The notes below the pieces were generated by a model. It did no database searches and was not told the origin of the DNA. It saw only the letters and a program-made list of their open reading frames with translations. A stretch of 64,000 nt of DNA from Nitrosovibrio sp. Nv4 (GTDB taxonomy: Bacteria > Pseudomonadota > Gammaproteobacteria > Burkholderiales > Nitrosomonadaceae). The stretch is from the NCBI RefSeq assembly GCF_900215485.1, contig NZ_OCMZ01000001.1, positions 992,001 to 1,056,000 on the forward strand, read 5' to 3'. This document shows, in pieces, positions 13,222 to 21,648 of this stretch. Position 1 is the stretch's first letter. Every line of letters starts with the position of its first letter. The translations under genes and the position numbers were made by a program.

Positions 13222-14754
13222 CTAAACCTGCGGATGAGCTCGTTCCAGCTTACTGTGAAGCTTGTTGAGCGCACTGAGATACGCTTTTGCAGAGGCTACC
13301 ACGATGTCGGTATCCGCGCCGTTGCCATTGACTATGCGTCCCGATTTTTGCAATCGGACCGTAACCTCGCCTTGCGAATCGGTACCACTTGTGATGGCGT
13401 TAACCGAAAACAATTGCAATTCGGCACCGCTGACCAGTATCTTCTCAATTGCGCGGAAAGTGGCGTCTACAGGTCCGCTGCCATCCGACTCCGCCCGAGA
13501 CTCCTTGCCTTCTTCACCTATTACTATGGAGGCATACGGCGTTTCGCCGGTTTCGCTATGCGCCGTCAGTGACAGAAGCTTGTAGTGTTCGTGCAAGGTC
13601 ATGGCGTCATCGGACACCAATGCATGCAGATCTTCGTCGAAGATGTCATGCTTCTTGTCCGCCAATTCCTTGAACCGCATGAATGTCGCGTTAAGCACTT
13701 CTTCTGATTCCAATTCGATGCCGAGTTCCGCTAGACGGCTGCGAAAGGCATTGCGCCCCGAGTGCTTGCCGAGCAATAACTTATTTGTACCCCAGCCGAC
13801 ATCCTCGGCACGCATGATTTCGTACGTTTCGCGGTGCTTGAGCACTCCGTCCTGATGTATACCTGATTCATGAGCGAACGCGTTGGCGCCGACAATTGCC
13901 TTGTTCGGCTGTACCGGAAAACCGGTAATACCCGACACGAGCTTGCTCGCCGGTACGATATGAACGGCGTCTATCCGCGTATCGCAGGGGAAGAAGTCCT
14001 GACGAGTGCGCACTGCCATTACAATTTCCTCCAGCGCGGCATTACCTGCACGCTCCCCCAGACCGTTTACCGTGCACTCCACCTGGCGCGCGCCGTGCAT
14101 CACCGCTGACAACGAATTTGCCACTGCCAGCCCGAGATCGTTATGGCAATGCACTGAAAACACCGCCTTGTCTGAATTGGGTACGCGTTCGCGCAGCGTA
14201 TGAATGAGATTTCCAAATTGTTCAGGCATCGTATAGCCAACGGTGTCGGGAATATTCAGGGTTGTAGCACCGGCATTAATGACAGCCTCCAGCACTCGGC
14301 ATAGGAACGTAATGTCGGAGCGACCCGCATCTTCCGGTGAAAATTCCACATCGTCCGTATATTGGCGCGCCCATTGCACGGCTTTCACCGCCTGTTCCAC
14401 CACCTGGTCTGCGGACATGCGCAATTTCTTCTCCATATGAATGGGTGAAGTGGCAATAAAAGTGTGAATACGTGCGGAACCTGCTCCTCGCAAAGCTTCA
14501 CCGGCACGCTTGATATCGGCTTCCGTCGCGCGCGCAAGGCCGCACACAATGCTGTCCTTGATGGTATCAGCCACCGCTTTCACCGCTTCGAAGTCGCCGT
14601 TGGACGCGGCCGGAAAGCCGGCTTCGATAACATCCACCCGCATGCGCTCCAGTTGCCGGGCGATACGTACTTTCTCCTCCCTGGTCATCGACGCGCCGGG
14701 ACTCTGCTCGCCATCACGCAAAGTGGTGTCAAAAATAATCAAATGGTCTTTCAA
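13222..14754 (-). CDS. leuA: 2-isopropylmalate synthase
   Basis: Condenses acetyl-CoA with 2-oxoisovalerate, the first committed step of leucine synthesis. At 510 residues it is the type 1 enzyme: catalytic TIM barrel with [13 protein letters not shown] at the start, [13 protein letters not shown] metal ligands and [11 protein letters not shown], then the linker and the C-terminal allosteric domain (from about 390) for leucine feedback. The start codon is TTG at 14754, set by a GGAG six nt upstream. leuA usually follows ilvIHC-pssA in betaproteobacteria; here that group is 14 kb away. Confidence 0.97.
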   Translation of the reverse strand: MKDHLIIFDTTLRDGEQSPGASMTREEKVRIARQLERMRVDVIEAGFPAASNGDFEAVKAVADTIKDSIVCGLARATEADIKRAGEALRGAGSARIHTFIATSPIHMEKKLRMSADQVVEQAVKAVQWARQYTDDVEFSPEDAGRSDITFLCRVLEAVINAGATTLNIPDTVGYTMPEQFGNLIHTLRERVPNSDKAVFSVHCHNDLGLAVANSLSAVMHGARQVECTVNGLGERAGNAALEEIVMAVRTRQDFFPCDTRIDAVHIVPASKLVSGITGFPVQPNKAIVGANAFAHESGIHQDGVLKHRETYEIMRAEDVGWGTNKLLLGKHSGRNAFRSRLAELGIELESEEVLNATFMRFKELADKKHDIFDEDLHALVSDDAMTLHEHYKLLSLTAHSETGETPYASIVIGEEGKESRAESDGSGPVDATFRAIEKILVSGAELQLFSVNAITSGTDSQGEVTVRLQKSGRIVNGNGADTDIVVASAKAYLSALNKLHSKLERAHPQV

Positions 14755-15079
14755 TGGTTTCTCCGTTTCCGAAAGGATAATCGAACTGTAGTACAGAATC
14801 CAGGAACAGATTCCGTGGGGTACAAACTTGAGGGGATTTGGTAGTTTAGCGCGCGAAGCGCAGCAGCGGTCTTGCGAGAAGCTGCGGGCGATGCAGAAAG
14901 CGGAGCGGAAGGCAGTTTATTTGCTTCATATCGGAAATATAAAGGGTTTCCTGAATCCGTGCAATAGCGATATTGGATGCTGCGGCTATCCTGTTTTTAA
15001 GGGGTTCCGTCAGAAGTAATTCGCCAGCGCTGTCCAGCCGATTGCATAAGTTGTGGTCGTACCGGAGCAGAACCTTGAT

Positions 15080-15424
15080 TCAGCAGCTTTCATCTCGGGT
15101 CGAGTCAATAAGAAGTACGCGGCAATTGCCGGCGTGAAGCGTTTCTGGCGCGTTTCTGAATAATCTCTCCGCCGCACACTCAGCTGGAAACTCAGCCGGC
15201 AACTGGGTTGAACCAGCAGGCAAAATCTGGATAATCACAAGGCACACGACGAAAGTCGTAGCCTGCATGGCTACGCCGATGGCAATGCCAAGGGGTGCAG
15301 CGCGGTTGATGCCCGGTGTAAACGGACTATCGTACCCATGAAGGTGGGTGAGGATTGGCAAGAGTCGGGGAGCGGAAAACACAGGGAGGGCGATATCGGA
15401 TTTGATTACGCTTTCCCTCGCCAT
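15080..15424 (-). CDS. Doubtful hypothetical protein
   Basis: A 114-residue frame with no recognised domain. One hydrophobic segment lies near residues 46-68 (LGIAIGVAMQATTFVVCLVIIQ). The stretch QLPAEFPAE that follows is the translation of a degenerate 12-bp tandem repeat. No convincing ribosome binding site. It could be a decayed or spurious frame; kept only because no other gene explains the interval. Confidence 0.2.
   Translation of the reverse strand: MARESVIKSDIALPVFSAPRLLPILTHLHGYDSPFTPGINRAAPLGIAIGVAMQATTFVVCLVIIQILPAGSTQLPAEFPAECAAERLFRNAPETLHAGNCRVLLIDSTRDESC
15175..15210. repeat. Degenerate 12-bp tandem repeat (about 3 units)
   Basis: Three successive 12-mers, cacactcagctg, gaaactcagccg and gcaactgggttg, share a core like ACTCAGcyG. 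The same kind of unit recurs at 20313-20381. Confidence 0.5.
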
Positions 15425-15793
15425 GTCATGCCCTTGAAAAAATAAGTGGATGAACAGGTCAAGTCCACCGCTTATCTATTTCGATACCGGCGAGAAACGA
15501 CCATTCGTGGCATTGCAGGAAAAATTCTACGCCCTGAGCGCCAAGGCTCTGTTCGCCATCGCACTTAACGGTTGTTTGACTCGTTCTGCGGATAGCCAGC
15601 ATCAGTTATCAGTTTTCCCGGTTGACGTTTGTTCACCGCCGCGGGCAGATAGAATTAAATCACCTGCATGAAAGGACGTGCAGATATAAAGAATAAGGAG
15701 CCTGGGAAAATACGCGAGCTAAATAACGGGGAAAAAAGTACATTTTCCCGGCAAGCCAGGAGAAACACCTGTCAGGAAGAGAAATGGATCAGT

Positions 15794-15824
15794 CCAGGGT
15801 GGCCAAACCGCCTGGCCAGCCTGG
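15794..15824 (-). terminator. Hairpin downstream of the porin gene
   Basis: Inverted repeat with 11-nt arms (15794-15804 and 15814-15824), 10 of 11 positions pairing, loop of 9 nt. It lies 30 bp beyond the porin stop codon. There is no T-run on the minus strand, so a termination role is only plausible. Confidence 0.4.
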
Positions 15825-15853
15825 GCTGATAAGAGAATTGAATACGGTTATTA

Positions 15854-17506
15854 TCAGAAAGCGATCTGATACTGCAGTACAAACTGATTTCTATTCGAAA
15901 CCTTGAATCCGCCGGAATTGAACACCGGTCTGTTTTGAAAATCGAAAGTAACCTTGCTGTTGTGCCCTTTTATCAGCCAATTCACGCCAGCGCTGAATAC
16001 GTTCATCTGATCACGTAGGCGATCGAAATTTGCGCTCGTAAAAGAAAAGTAAGGCATCAGTTGACCGTTATTTCCGCCGAGTAATTGCTTCGCCATCAAA
16101 TATCCTATTTGTCCATACCAGATATCGCCTGTGCCGAACATCGGAAAAGCGTTGCCACCGCCGATGAAGGCGGCGGAGCTTCCGTTAGTGGGATTCACGC
16201 CGTTGCCATTGGCGCGAAGATAATTTGGCCCATAATTGGTATTGAAATAGCCTAGATAAGCGGAAATGGCTGTTTCCTTCACCTTGTCCACTGGGGCATC
16301 GAGGTAACCCGCTACCGACCACAAGTTCATGTCATGAAAGTCGGCAGTTGCCTCCGAAGCGCCTGTCCATGTCGCATTTTTTTGCGTGATGAAGCCCGCT
16401 TCAAGATTCAATATGCTTTTCTTGCCCAGGTAGGTTCCCTGCATGTAAGGGTTGGTCATCGGTTCCTTATCCCAGAAATTCCACATGAAAAATCCCTGAT
16501 ATTGTTTTCTGTGACCGGTTCTCGCAAATTGGGCGTCCGTTGGCGAGATGACTTCCGGCGGGAGTCCGGAAGTGTTGATGGGAAAACTATCGCTCGCGCT
16601 AACGCGATAATTGAGGTTGCCGATCTGCCCCCTCAGATAGAGGCTTAATTTTCTGTTGAATATGTCGGTGCGGTCTGCGGTGGCTTGAGCGAACAATGGG
16701 ACATCCATGGTCATGATTGTGCTAACGCTCGGGCTGCTGAAGCGGGAAAGGCCATTGGCCATGACGAGACCGCCCCCCACAATCATTTGATGGCCCTGCG
16801 TCAGCCGTAATTCACCAAAGGCGTCATGAAAGAAGGATTGAAGTTTTCTGTTATCTGCATTCTGACTCAGAAAATTGAAATTATTCATACCGTACTGGGT
16901 ATAAAAATATACCCGATCGGTGAGCTGGCCCTGCAGCACAAAGCGGGTTCTGCGCAGGCTGATATCAGTCGTATCATCCACAGGTTCGCCTAATACGGTT
17001 GATCCCGGATTATTTTGTTCATACCGTAACCAGGCCTGATTCAAAAAACCAAACTTGAGGTACTGACTTCCATCGGGATTCAGATTGAATTTGAACGGGT
17101 CTTTTTCCTTCCAGTTTGCATAGCCAAATCCCCCTTTTGGTTTTTCCGGGCCAGCTGTTGCTTTATCCGGGGAACCGGCGGCTACCGGCGTCCCTGATGT
17201 TCCTCGGGGAAGCTGGGGTGAAGTCAAATCCTTGCTTTGGTCAGTGGGTGACTGGCCTGCTCCAGTGCTAACCGTGCGCTTTGTCTTTGTACCAGCCTCT
17301 GGAATTTTTTCGAAGGAACCCATGCGTACCCTGCCTTCTCCAGGTTCTGAATAAATCTGCTTGGTTTTAGTATCAACATAAAGGTCAATGGTATAAGACT
17401 GCGAGGATGCGTCCTCGGACTCTGGAGGCGCGGATTTGTCCTCGGCATACAAAGGAGTGGAAAGTAAACAACCGGACAGCAATATCAGAGAAAGATCACG
17501 TTTCAT
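15854..17506 (-). CDS. Outer-membrane porin with long N-terminal linker
   Basis: A 550-residue exported protein. The signal peptide (MKRDLSLILLSGCLLSTPLYA) is followed by about 120 residues rich in Ser, Thr, Pro, Gly and Lys, then an outer-membrane beta-barrel of the phosphate-selective porin (OprO/OprP-like) type: LKFGFLNQAWLRYEQ, SLRRTRFVLQGQLTDRVYFYTQYG, alternating aromatic strands and a C-terminal phenylalanine (FVLQYQIAF), the usual BAM recognition end. Substrate cannot be told. The N-terminal linker holds a small motif, DLYVDTKTKQIYSEPGEGRV, that looks like a folded periplasmic element. Upstream is AT-rich and contains an ATTCTTGACATTTT block shared with the carbonic anhydrase genes. 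Confidence 0.8.
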   Translation of the reverse strand: MKRDLSLILLSGCLLSTPLYAEDKSAPPESEDASSQSYTIDLYVDTKTKQIYSEPGEGRVRMGSFEKIPEAGTKTKRTVSTGAGQSPTDQSKDLTSPQLPRGTSGTPVAAGSPDKATAGPEKPKGGFGYANWKEKDPFKFNLNPDGSQYLKFGFLNQAWLRYEQNNPGSTVLGEPVDDTTDISLRRTRFVLQGQLTDRVYFYTQYGMNNFNFLSQNADNRKLQSFFHDAFGELRLTQGHQMIVGGGLVMANGLSRFSSPSVSTIMTMDVPLFAQATADRTDIFNRKLSLYLRGQIGNLNYRVSASDSFPINTSGLPPEVISPTDAQFARTGHRKQYQGFFMWNFWDKEPMTNPYMQGTYLGKKSILNLEAGFITQKNATWTGASEATADFHDMNLWSVAGYLDAPVDKVKETAISAYLGYFNTNYGPNYLRANGNGVNPTNGSSAAFIGGGNAFPMFGTGDIWYGQIGYLMAKQLLGGNNGQLMPYFSFTSANFDRLRDQMNVFSAGVNWLIKGHNSKVTFDFQNRPVFNSGGFKVSNRNQFVLQYQIAF

Positions 17507-18156
17507 TAAGGCTCCGTTTTTCGAGGTCTATCTATGCAATTAGGTTATTCAGGGAATTATTAGAATTAGTTATTCTGAATATTGGGAGGAAGAGGGAAAA
17601 ATCCTTATACCTTCAAGGAAAAAATAGCACGGTGTATGTAAATAAAATGTGAAAAAAAAGTTATAAAAAATGAAGAATCCATAAAGAAAATGTCAAGAAT
17701 AAGTGAAATATCCGTGAAGCTTAATATGCATATCCACTATGACAAAAGGGTCTTGAGAGAGCAGTGCGTGTTCTAAATGGAAAATATGGACCAGCGCCCC
17801 GGCTAAAGTGCTGGGAGTACGCGTGCTCTGCCGTTCGCACAGCAGGCTGAGGACTGAGGGGTGAGATCTACCATAGCGGGGCCCTGAACAGGTTGCGCGC
17901 GACGCGCGTTATCTCGGAAACCAGATAATAGTCAGAGGGTGAGTGCGACGAGGACTAGGATGGGGCGTTGACGGCGATGTGGAATCCGCAACACAGGTAT
18001 GTCGATTTTGCCGCAGTTCCGCGTGAATGCCTGGGGGGATTGCAATGTGAGCGGGCCGTGTGCCAGACAGTGCTAGTGAGTTATGATGAGAGATGGGACT
18101 AGACAATTAGCGGCTACGCTCAGCTACATCTCAGCTATGTATTAACCCATTAACCA
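17507..18156. other. Intergenic region upstream of the porin
   Basis: 650 bp with no convincing gene. The first 230 bp next to the porin are clearly AT-rich compared with the surroundings and probably hold its promoter. On the minus strand ATTCTTGACATTTT (17687-17700) contains a TTGACA hexamer. The rest holds small repeats such as attaacc copies at 18141-18160 and a GCGCGCGACGCGCG palindrome-like stretch near 17896. Confidence 0.5.
17687..17700 (-). promoter_or_regulatory. TTGACA-containing block upstream of the porin
   Basis: On the minus strand this reads ATTCTTGACATTTT, matching the core of the block found upstream of both carbonic anhydrase genes. It lies about 180 bp upstream of the porin start. 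It may be a -35 element or a regulator site; no good -10 hexamer is visible at 17 bp spacing. Confidence 0.35.
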
Positions 18157-18555
18157 TTAACCGCCTCCGGCGCCCCCTGCCGAAATGTTGGTGTCCACAT
18201 CCCGATTCGGTCCGCATGAATCGGGCGCAGATAGCATTCTGATGATCTTGCGGAAGAAACCTCCCTGATCAGGCATTGATTGCCCGCATGAGCCAGGTTC
18301 CCGGTCTGCGGAGGACGAGCCGGTTTGATCAGGCGCACCCTTGTTTGGGGAAGGACTGTCATCTTCGGACGCCGTCGCTTTTTGGCCTGTTGTATCGCTT
18401 CCTTGCAGGGGTTGGGCCTCTGCAGTTGAATCTGGGCACGCAGGCATCGAGCCGGTATTCTTTCCGGTTGCGTCAGCCTGTGCGGGGGGCGCTACTGATG
18501 TCCCGAAAAATATCGCGCAGGCAAGTATCAAAGATCGGACTATGCCGCTTTTCAT
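18157..18555 (-). CDS. Small secreted protein A (tandem paralogue)
   Basis: An unrecognised 132-residue protein. A signal peptide (MKSGIVRSLILACAIFFGT...AQA) is followed by a low-complexity Ser/Gly/Pro/Asp/Gln-rich region and a C-terminal block. The last 43 residues match about 29 of 43 positions of the next gene upstream, with the ending GPNRDVDTNISAGGAGG almost identical. Three cysteines lie in the mature part. The start at 18555 is chosen because it begins the signal peptide; a longer frame reaches 18669. No Shine-Dalgarno is evident. Precursor-like layout (leader, variable middle, fixed end) is notable, but no function is known. Confidence 0.6.
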   Translation of the reverse strand: MKSGIVRSLILACAIFFGTSVAPPAQADATGKNTGSMPACPDSTAEAQPLQGSDTTGQKATASEDDSPSPNKGAPDQTGSSSADREPGSCGQSMPDQGGFFRKIIRMLSAPDSCGPNRDVDTNISAGGAGGG

Positions 18556-18634
18556 AATGGAAACGTAGCTCACGATAAGCGGTAATCCACAGACTCCAGA
18601 TGGCAAAAAACCGGTCATTGCCGGGCTATGAAAC

Positions 18635-18982
18635 TCAGCCTCCCGCGCCCCCTGCTGAGATATTTTCATCCACGTCCCGGTTAGGTCCGGACGAATCGGG
18701 ACCCGTCAGGACTCTTATGACCTTGCAAAGAAAATCCTCCTGGTCTGCAATAGACTGGGGGCACCAGCCAGACCGTTTTCCTGCGGACCAGCCCGTTGAA
18801 GAGCCATCCTGTCCAGACGAGGCCGGCGCGGCTGATAACCCCGTCTGTACAGTTACCGTTGCCTGGCCTTGTTCCTGCGCGGCGGTTTGTGCATGGCATA
18901 CGCTTGTGATGCCAAAATTGATGACGTTGACAAGAAAAACGGATGTGGCGGCAAGGTTTTTCAGAGTGAAATTATGCGTCAT
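18635..18982 (-). CDS. Small secreted protein B (tandem paralogue)
   Basis: An unrecognised 115-residue protein, start ATG at 18982 with AGGAAG upstream. The N-terminus (MTHNFTLKNLAATSVFLVNVINFGITSVCHAQ) looks like a signal peptide. A Gln/Ser/Gly-rich middle precedes the conserved C-terminal block QSIADQEDFLCKVIRVL, then GPNRDVDENISAGGAGG at the very end. Protein A downstream (79 bp gap) shares this block, so the pair arose by duplication. It follows carbonic anhydrase 1 by 154 bp on the same strand and may be cotranscribed. Confidence 0.65.
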   Translation of the reverse strand: MTHNFTLKNLAATSVFLVNVINFGITSVCHAQTAAQEQGQATVTVQTGLSAAPASSGQDGSSTGWSAGKRSGWCPQSIADQEDFLCKVIRVLTGPDSSGPNRDVDENISAGGAGG

Positions 18983-19136
18983 TACGTGTTCTTCCTCACT
19001 CCAACAAAATAGCCTTTGCCCCATTCTGCTTGAACAACGTCCCCAGGTCGAGATGCTGGCCGGCATCTCATCAGGTCAAAATTGACATCGGCATTAAATC
19101 AATGCGTAGGTAATACGCGGTTTTGCTCCGCGGATC

Positions 19137-20108
19137 TTATGCGGCAGAACCCGAGAAATCCGGATTGATCGGGCGCCGCTTGTTTTGACGGATTCCGGCA
19201 AAGCCTATCAGGATCAGTCCCGCTAGCAGCATGGCATAAGTTTCGGGTTCCGGAACAGCTGCTGCAAATGCCGGTTCGAGCGTATCGCTATGAGGAATCA
19301 GCGGACCCAGGATTGGATCCAGGATTGGGTTCAGGATACTCGTTCCCGATTCCCCACTGTGGTCAACGAATCCCGGCACGTCAGTAAGCACAATTCGTCC
19401 ATTGAGCTCCTGAACTTCACGCGAGTTGCCTTCCGGGAACAACGACTCGAAGGCGTCAATCTGGCCTCCGGATAGATATAGGGGGCTAGCCAACTGGACC
19501 CAACTTACGTTCTCCGAAAATGGAGGGGTGGTGAGGGAACCGGAGTAGCGGAAAGAGCCCAGATAATCTGGCAGAAGCGTGTTTAAATTGAAATGATCGA
19601 TGTGTAGTGTTTCGTCGGTAGTCTGCGGTAAATCCGAGAAAATGGGATCGAGCGATTTATTATTGAAAAGGCCTTGCCTGATCCCTCGGCTGACCACAAG
19701 GAGGTCGTTGGCGGAATCGGCGAATACGAGGTGCATTTCCATGGGCGTTCCCCGACTATTTATCAAGTGCTCGGAAGGTGTATGAAAGTGAAACTGAGCG
19801 AGATTCCATTCATGGCCGGAAAGTAGCAGAGATCCCGCCCCGGCGTTGACATTGGCTCTGATGGTGCTTTCGTGATCCGGAGAGCCGTTATTGATCACTG
19901 CCAGCGAGGTGTCAGAGTCCAGGTCGAATTTCAGCGGCGCCAACTTTCCGTAGTATGTATTATCCGAGCGAATGTCAATGGGGCTTTGTGACTCCATTAA
20001 CTCCAGATTCTCCTCCAGGGTATTTGCATTAGAAGCGGGCAATCCGCACAGGAAGAGGGTTGAAATGAGCAGGGCTCGCTGCGATAGTCCAAGCAATGAT
20101 ATTTTCAT
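19137..20108 (-). CDS. Alpha-carbonic anhydrase with PEP-CTERM sorting signal (copy 1)
   Basis: Interconverts CO2 and bicarbonate outside the cytoplasm. The 323-residue product has a signal peptide (residues 1 to about 28), an alpha-class carbonic anhydrase domain with SQSPIDI, zinc ligands in QFHFHTPSEH (H107, H109) and EMHLVF (H126), and YSGSLTTPPF. The C-terminus is a PEP-CTERM signal: VPEPETYAML at 285, a hydrophobic helix and a basic cluster, indicating exosortase processing (no exosortase in this window). Compared with copy 2 it carries an extra linker, encoded partly by a 12-bp triple repeat (ILNPILDPILGP). Residues 1-60 are close to copy 2, a recent duplication. Confidence 0.92.
   Translation of the reverse strand: MKISLLGLSQRALLISTLFLCGLPASNANTLEENLELMESQSPIDIRSDNTYYGKLAPLKFDLDSDTSLAVINNGSPDHESTIRANVNAGAGSLLLSGHEWNLAQFHFHTPSEHLINSRGTPMEMHLVFADSANDLLVVSRGIRQGLFNNKSLDPIFSDLPQTTDETLHIDHFNLNTLLPDYLGSFRYSGSLTTPPFSENVSWVQLASPLYLSGGQIDAFESLFPEGNSREVQELNGRIVLTDVPGFVDHSGESGTSILNPILDPILGPLIPHSDTLEPAFAAAVPEPETYAMLLAGLILIGFAGIRQNKRRPINPDFSGSAA
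19307..19342. repeat. Three 12-bp units inside carbonic anhydrase copy 1
   Basis: The units ccaggattggat, ccaggattgggt and tcaggatactcg follow each other exactly in frame and encode the repeating linker peptide between enzyme domain and PEP-CTERM helix. The insert is absent from copy 2. Confidence 0.75.
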
Positions 20109-20312
20109 GAAAAAGGCCTCAGATAAAATGTTTTAGAAGATGGTAATTACATTACGATGGCTTAAGAAATTCACATACATATCCTCTCCTGGGCTCAGTA
20201 ACAGCCGAGCTGGCAAAATCGGAGGTGATCAGTACGCGCGACAAAAAATAGTACCGCAGCCATCCGCTTCTACATTGCGATGCGAGGAATGCAACCCATG
20301 AGCATCCAATGT

Positions 20313-20381
20313 TGCAGCTCAGTTGGCAATTCAGTTGCCAGCTGAATTGCCAACCGAGTTGTCAGTTAAGTTGCAACCAAG
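20313..20381. repeat. Degenerate 12-bp tandem repeat (5-6 units)
   Basis: Successive 12-mers tgcagctcagtt, ggcaattcagtt, gccagctgaatt, gccaaccgagtt and gtcagttaagtt, then a partial unit. All five end in TT and share a GSCARYTSARTT-like pattern. A related but shorter array lies at 15175-15210. Confidence 0.7.
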
Positions 20382-20460
20382 CGGCGGATAAGGCGTTGCG
20401 GGAGCGGTCCATTGTCAGGCTTGCAGCACCTGCATTGGATCTTGTTGGAGGTATCTGAAC

Positions 20461-20510
20461 ATAACACTCTTTGTGTGAAAAAAATGTCTGCTAAATGTCA
20501 AGAATTTGTT
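20461..20510 (-). promoter_or_regulatory. Conserved upstream block, copy 1
   Basis: This 50-bp stretch aligns without gaps to 21704-21753; 33 of 38 bases match in its best part, and an ATAACA is shared at the other edge. On the minus strand it reads AATTCTTGACATTTAG then TTTCACAC and TGTTAT. It lies about 350 bp upstream of carbonic anhydrase copy 1. Confidence 0.5.
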
Positions 20511-20793
20511 AGGCCTTTTTCATGCGACAAAATCAGTGTCATCATTTCGGCAAGCGCCTAATGGGTAGCTGGCGGATCGTTGATCGAAATCCCGGAGTAA
20601 TCGCAGAGCCGCAAATCTCCGGCAGCGAACCCGGCAGTAGTATTGAACGATGGACATGGAATGAATCAGCCCAGGCGCGCTCGGAGCTATTCCGCGCGAC
20701 GCTTGGGGTGGAAACTGTAAGGGAACCTGTAATGGCGTAGCAAAAGGTTAGGGTTAGCCCACTATCGCGCTTCGCGGGTAAACCTGGTGCTCG

Positions 20794-21648
20794 TCAAGAA
20801 CTGAATACAACGTCATCTCTTCCCACCTGACGTTTCCTGTAAATGAAACCTATCAAAACCAGCCCGGCTAGCAACATGGCATAGGCCTCAGGTTCAGGAA
20901 CGGCTGCCACAAACCCAGGTACATCGGTCAGTATAATCCGACCATTGAGATCCTGAATCTCGCGCGCATCACCTTCGGGGAAAAGCGAACTGAACGCATG
21001 AATTTGCTCCTCCGACATATAAAGCGGTTCGGCCAGATCGACCCAGCTTACGCCCTCTGAAAACGGCGGGGTTGTCAGGGAACCGGAGTAGCGGAAAGAG
21101 TCAAGATTATTTGGCACAAGGTTATTCAGGTCGAAGTGATCGACATGAAGTGTTTCAGTAGTAGTCTGGGGTATATGTGAGAAAATCGGGTCAAGCGCGC
21201 TGTTAAAATTGCCTTCCTTGACCCACCGGCTGACTACGAGGAGATTGTCGGCAGCATCGTTGAACACCAAGTGCATTTCCAGGGGACTCGACTGACCATT
21301 CAGTAAATGCTCCGAAGGTGTATGGAAATGGAACTGAGCCAAATCCCACTCATGCCCAGAAAGTGTCAGCAATCCCGCACCGGCATTGACATTGGCTCTG
21401 ACGGCCGTTTTTTCCACGCCAGGCGAGCCGTTATTGATTACCGTTAGCGGAGCGTCAGTGCTTAGAGCGAATTGCAGTGCTGGCAATGTTCCGAAATAGG
21501 TATTGTCCGAGCGAATGTCGATGGGACTTTGAGACTCCATCGTGGCGAGATTATCGGCCAACGTCTCCGCATGTGCGGGCAGGCCGCACAGGAAAAGGGC
21601 TGGAATGAACAGGGCTCGCTGCAATAATCCCGACAATGATATTTTCAT
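20794..21648 (-). CDS. Alpha-carbonic anhydrase with PEP-CTERM sorting signal (copy 2)
   Basis: Second exported alpha-class carbonic anhydrase, 284 residues. Signal peptide to about residue 28 (FLCGLPAHAE), zinc ligands H107 and H109 in QFHFHTPSEH and H126 in EMHLVF, and the YSGSLTTPPF loop. The C-terminal VPEPEAYAML at 250, hydrophobic stretch LAGLVLIGF and YRKR form a PEP-CTERM signal for exosortase-dependent sorting. The long linker of copy 1 is missing, so the enzyme domain runs almost directly into the sorting signal. AAGGA lies 10 nt upstream of the start. It is transcribed in the same direction as copy 1, 685 bp away. Confidence 0.93.
   Translation of the reverse strand: MKISLSGLLQRALFIPALFLCGLPAHAETLADNLATMESQSPIDIRSDNTYFGTLPALQFALSTDAPLTVINNGSPGVEKTAVRANVNAGAGLLTLSGHEWDLAQFHFHTPSEHLLNGQSSPLEMHLVFNDAADNLLVVSRWVKEGNFNSALDPIFSHIPQTTTETLHVDHFDLNNLVPNNLDSFRYSGSLTTPPFSEGVSWVDLAEPLYMSEEQIHAFSSLFPEGDAREIQDLNGRIILTDVPGFVAAVPEPEAYAMLLAGLVLIGFIYRKRQVGRDDVVFSS

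Larger units (their letters stand above)
14755..15853. other. Largely non-coding stretch between leuA and the porin
   Basis: About 1.1 kb with no confident gene. It contains the leuA upstream region, one doubtful minus-strand frame (15080-15424), a degenerate 12-bp tandem repeat at 15175-15210, and a terminator-like inverted repeat just behind the porin stop. No transposase remnant or tRNA was seen. Confidence 0.5.
20109..20793. other. Intergenic region between the two carbonic anhydrase genes
   Basis: 685 bp without a convincing gene. It holds a degenerate 12-bp tandem repeat at 20313-20381 and a 50-bp block at 20461-20510 that is also found just upstream of copy 2. A plus-strand frame at 20522-20740 has no recognisable features and is not called. 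Confidence 0.5.

Noticed and set aside
18157-18982. Interpretation of the small secreted proteins as a lanthipeptide or other RiPP cluster
   Set aside because: No modification enzyme, protease-transporter or immunity gene nearby, and both have standard Sec-type signal peptides.
20522-20740. 72-codon plus-strand frame between the carbonic anhydrase genes
   Set aside because: No recognised motif, poor ribosome site, opposite to all neighbours, composition like non-coding DNA.
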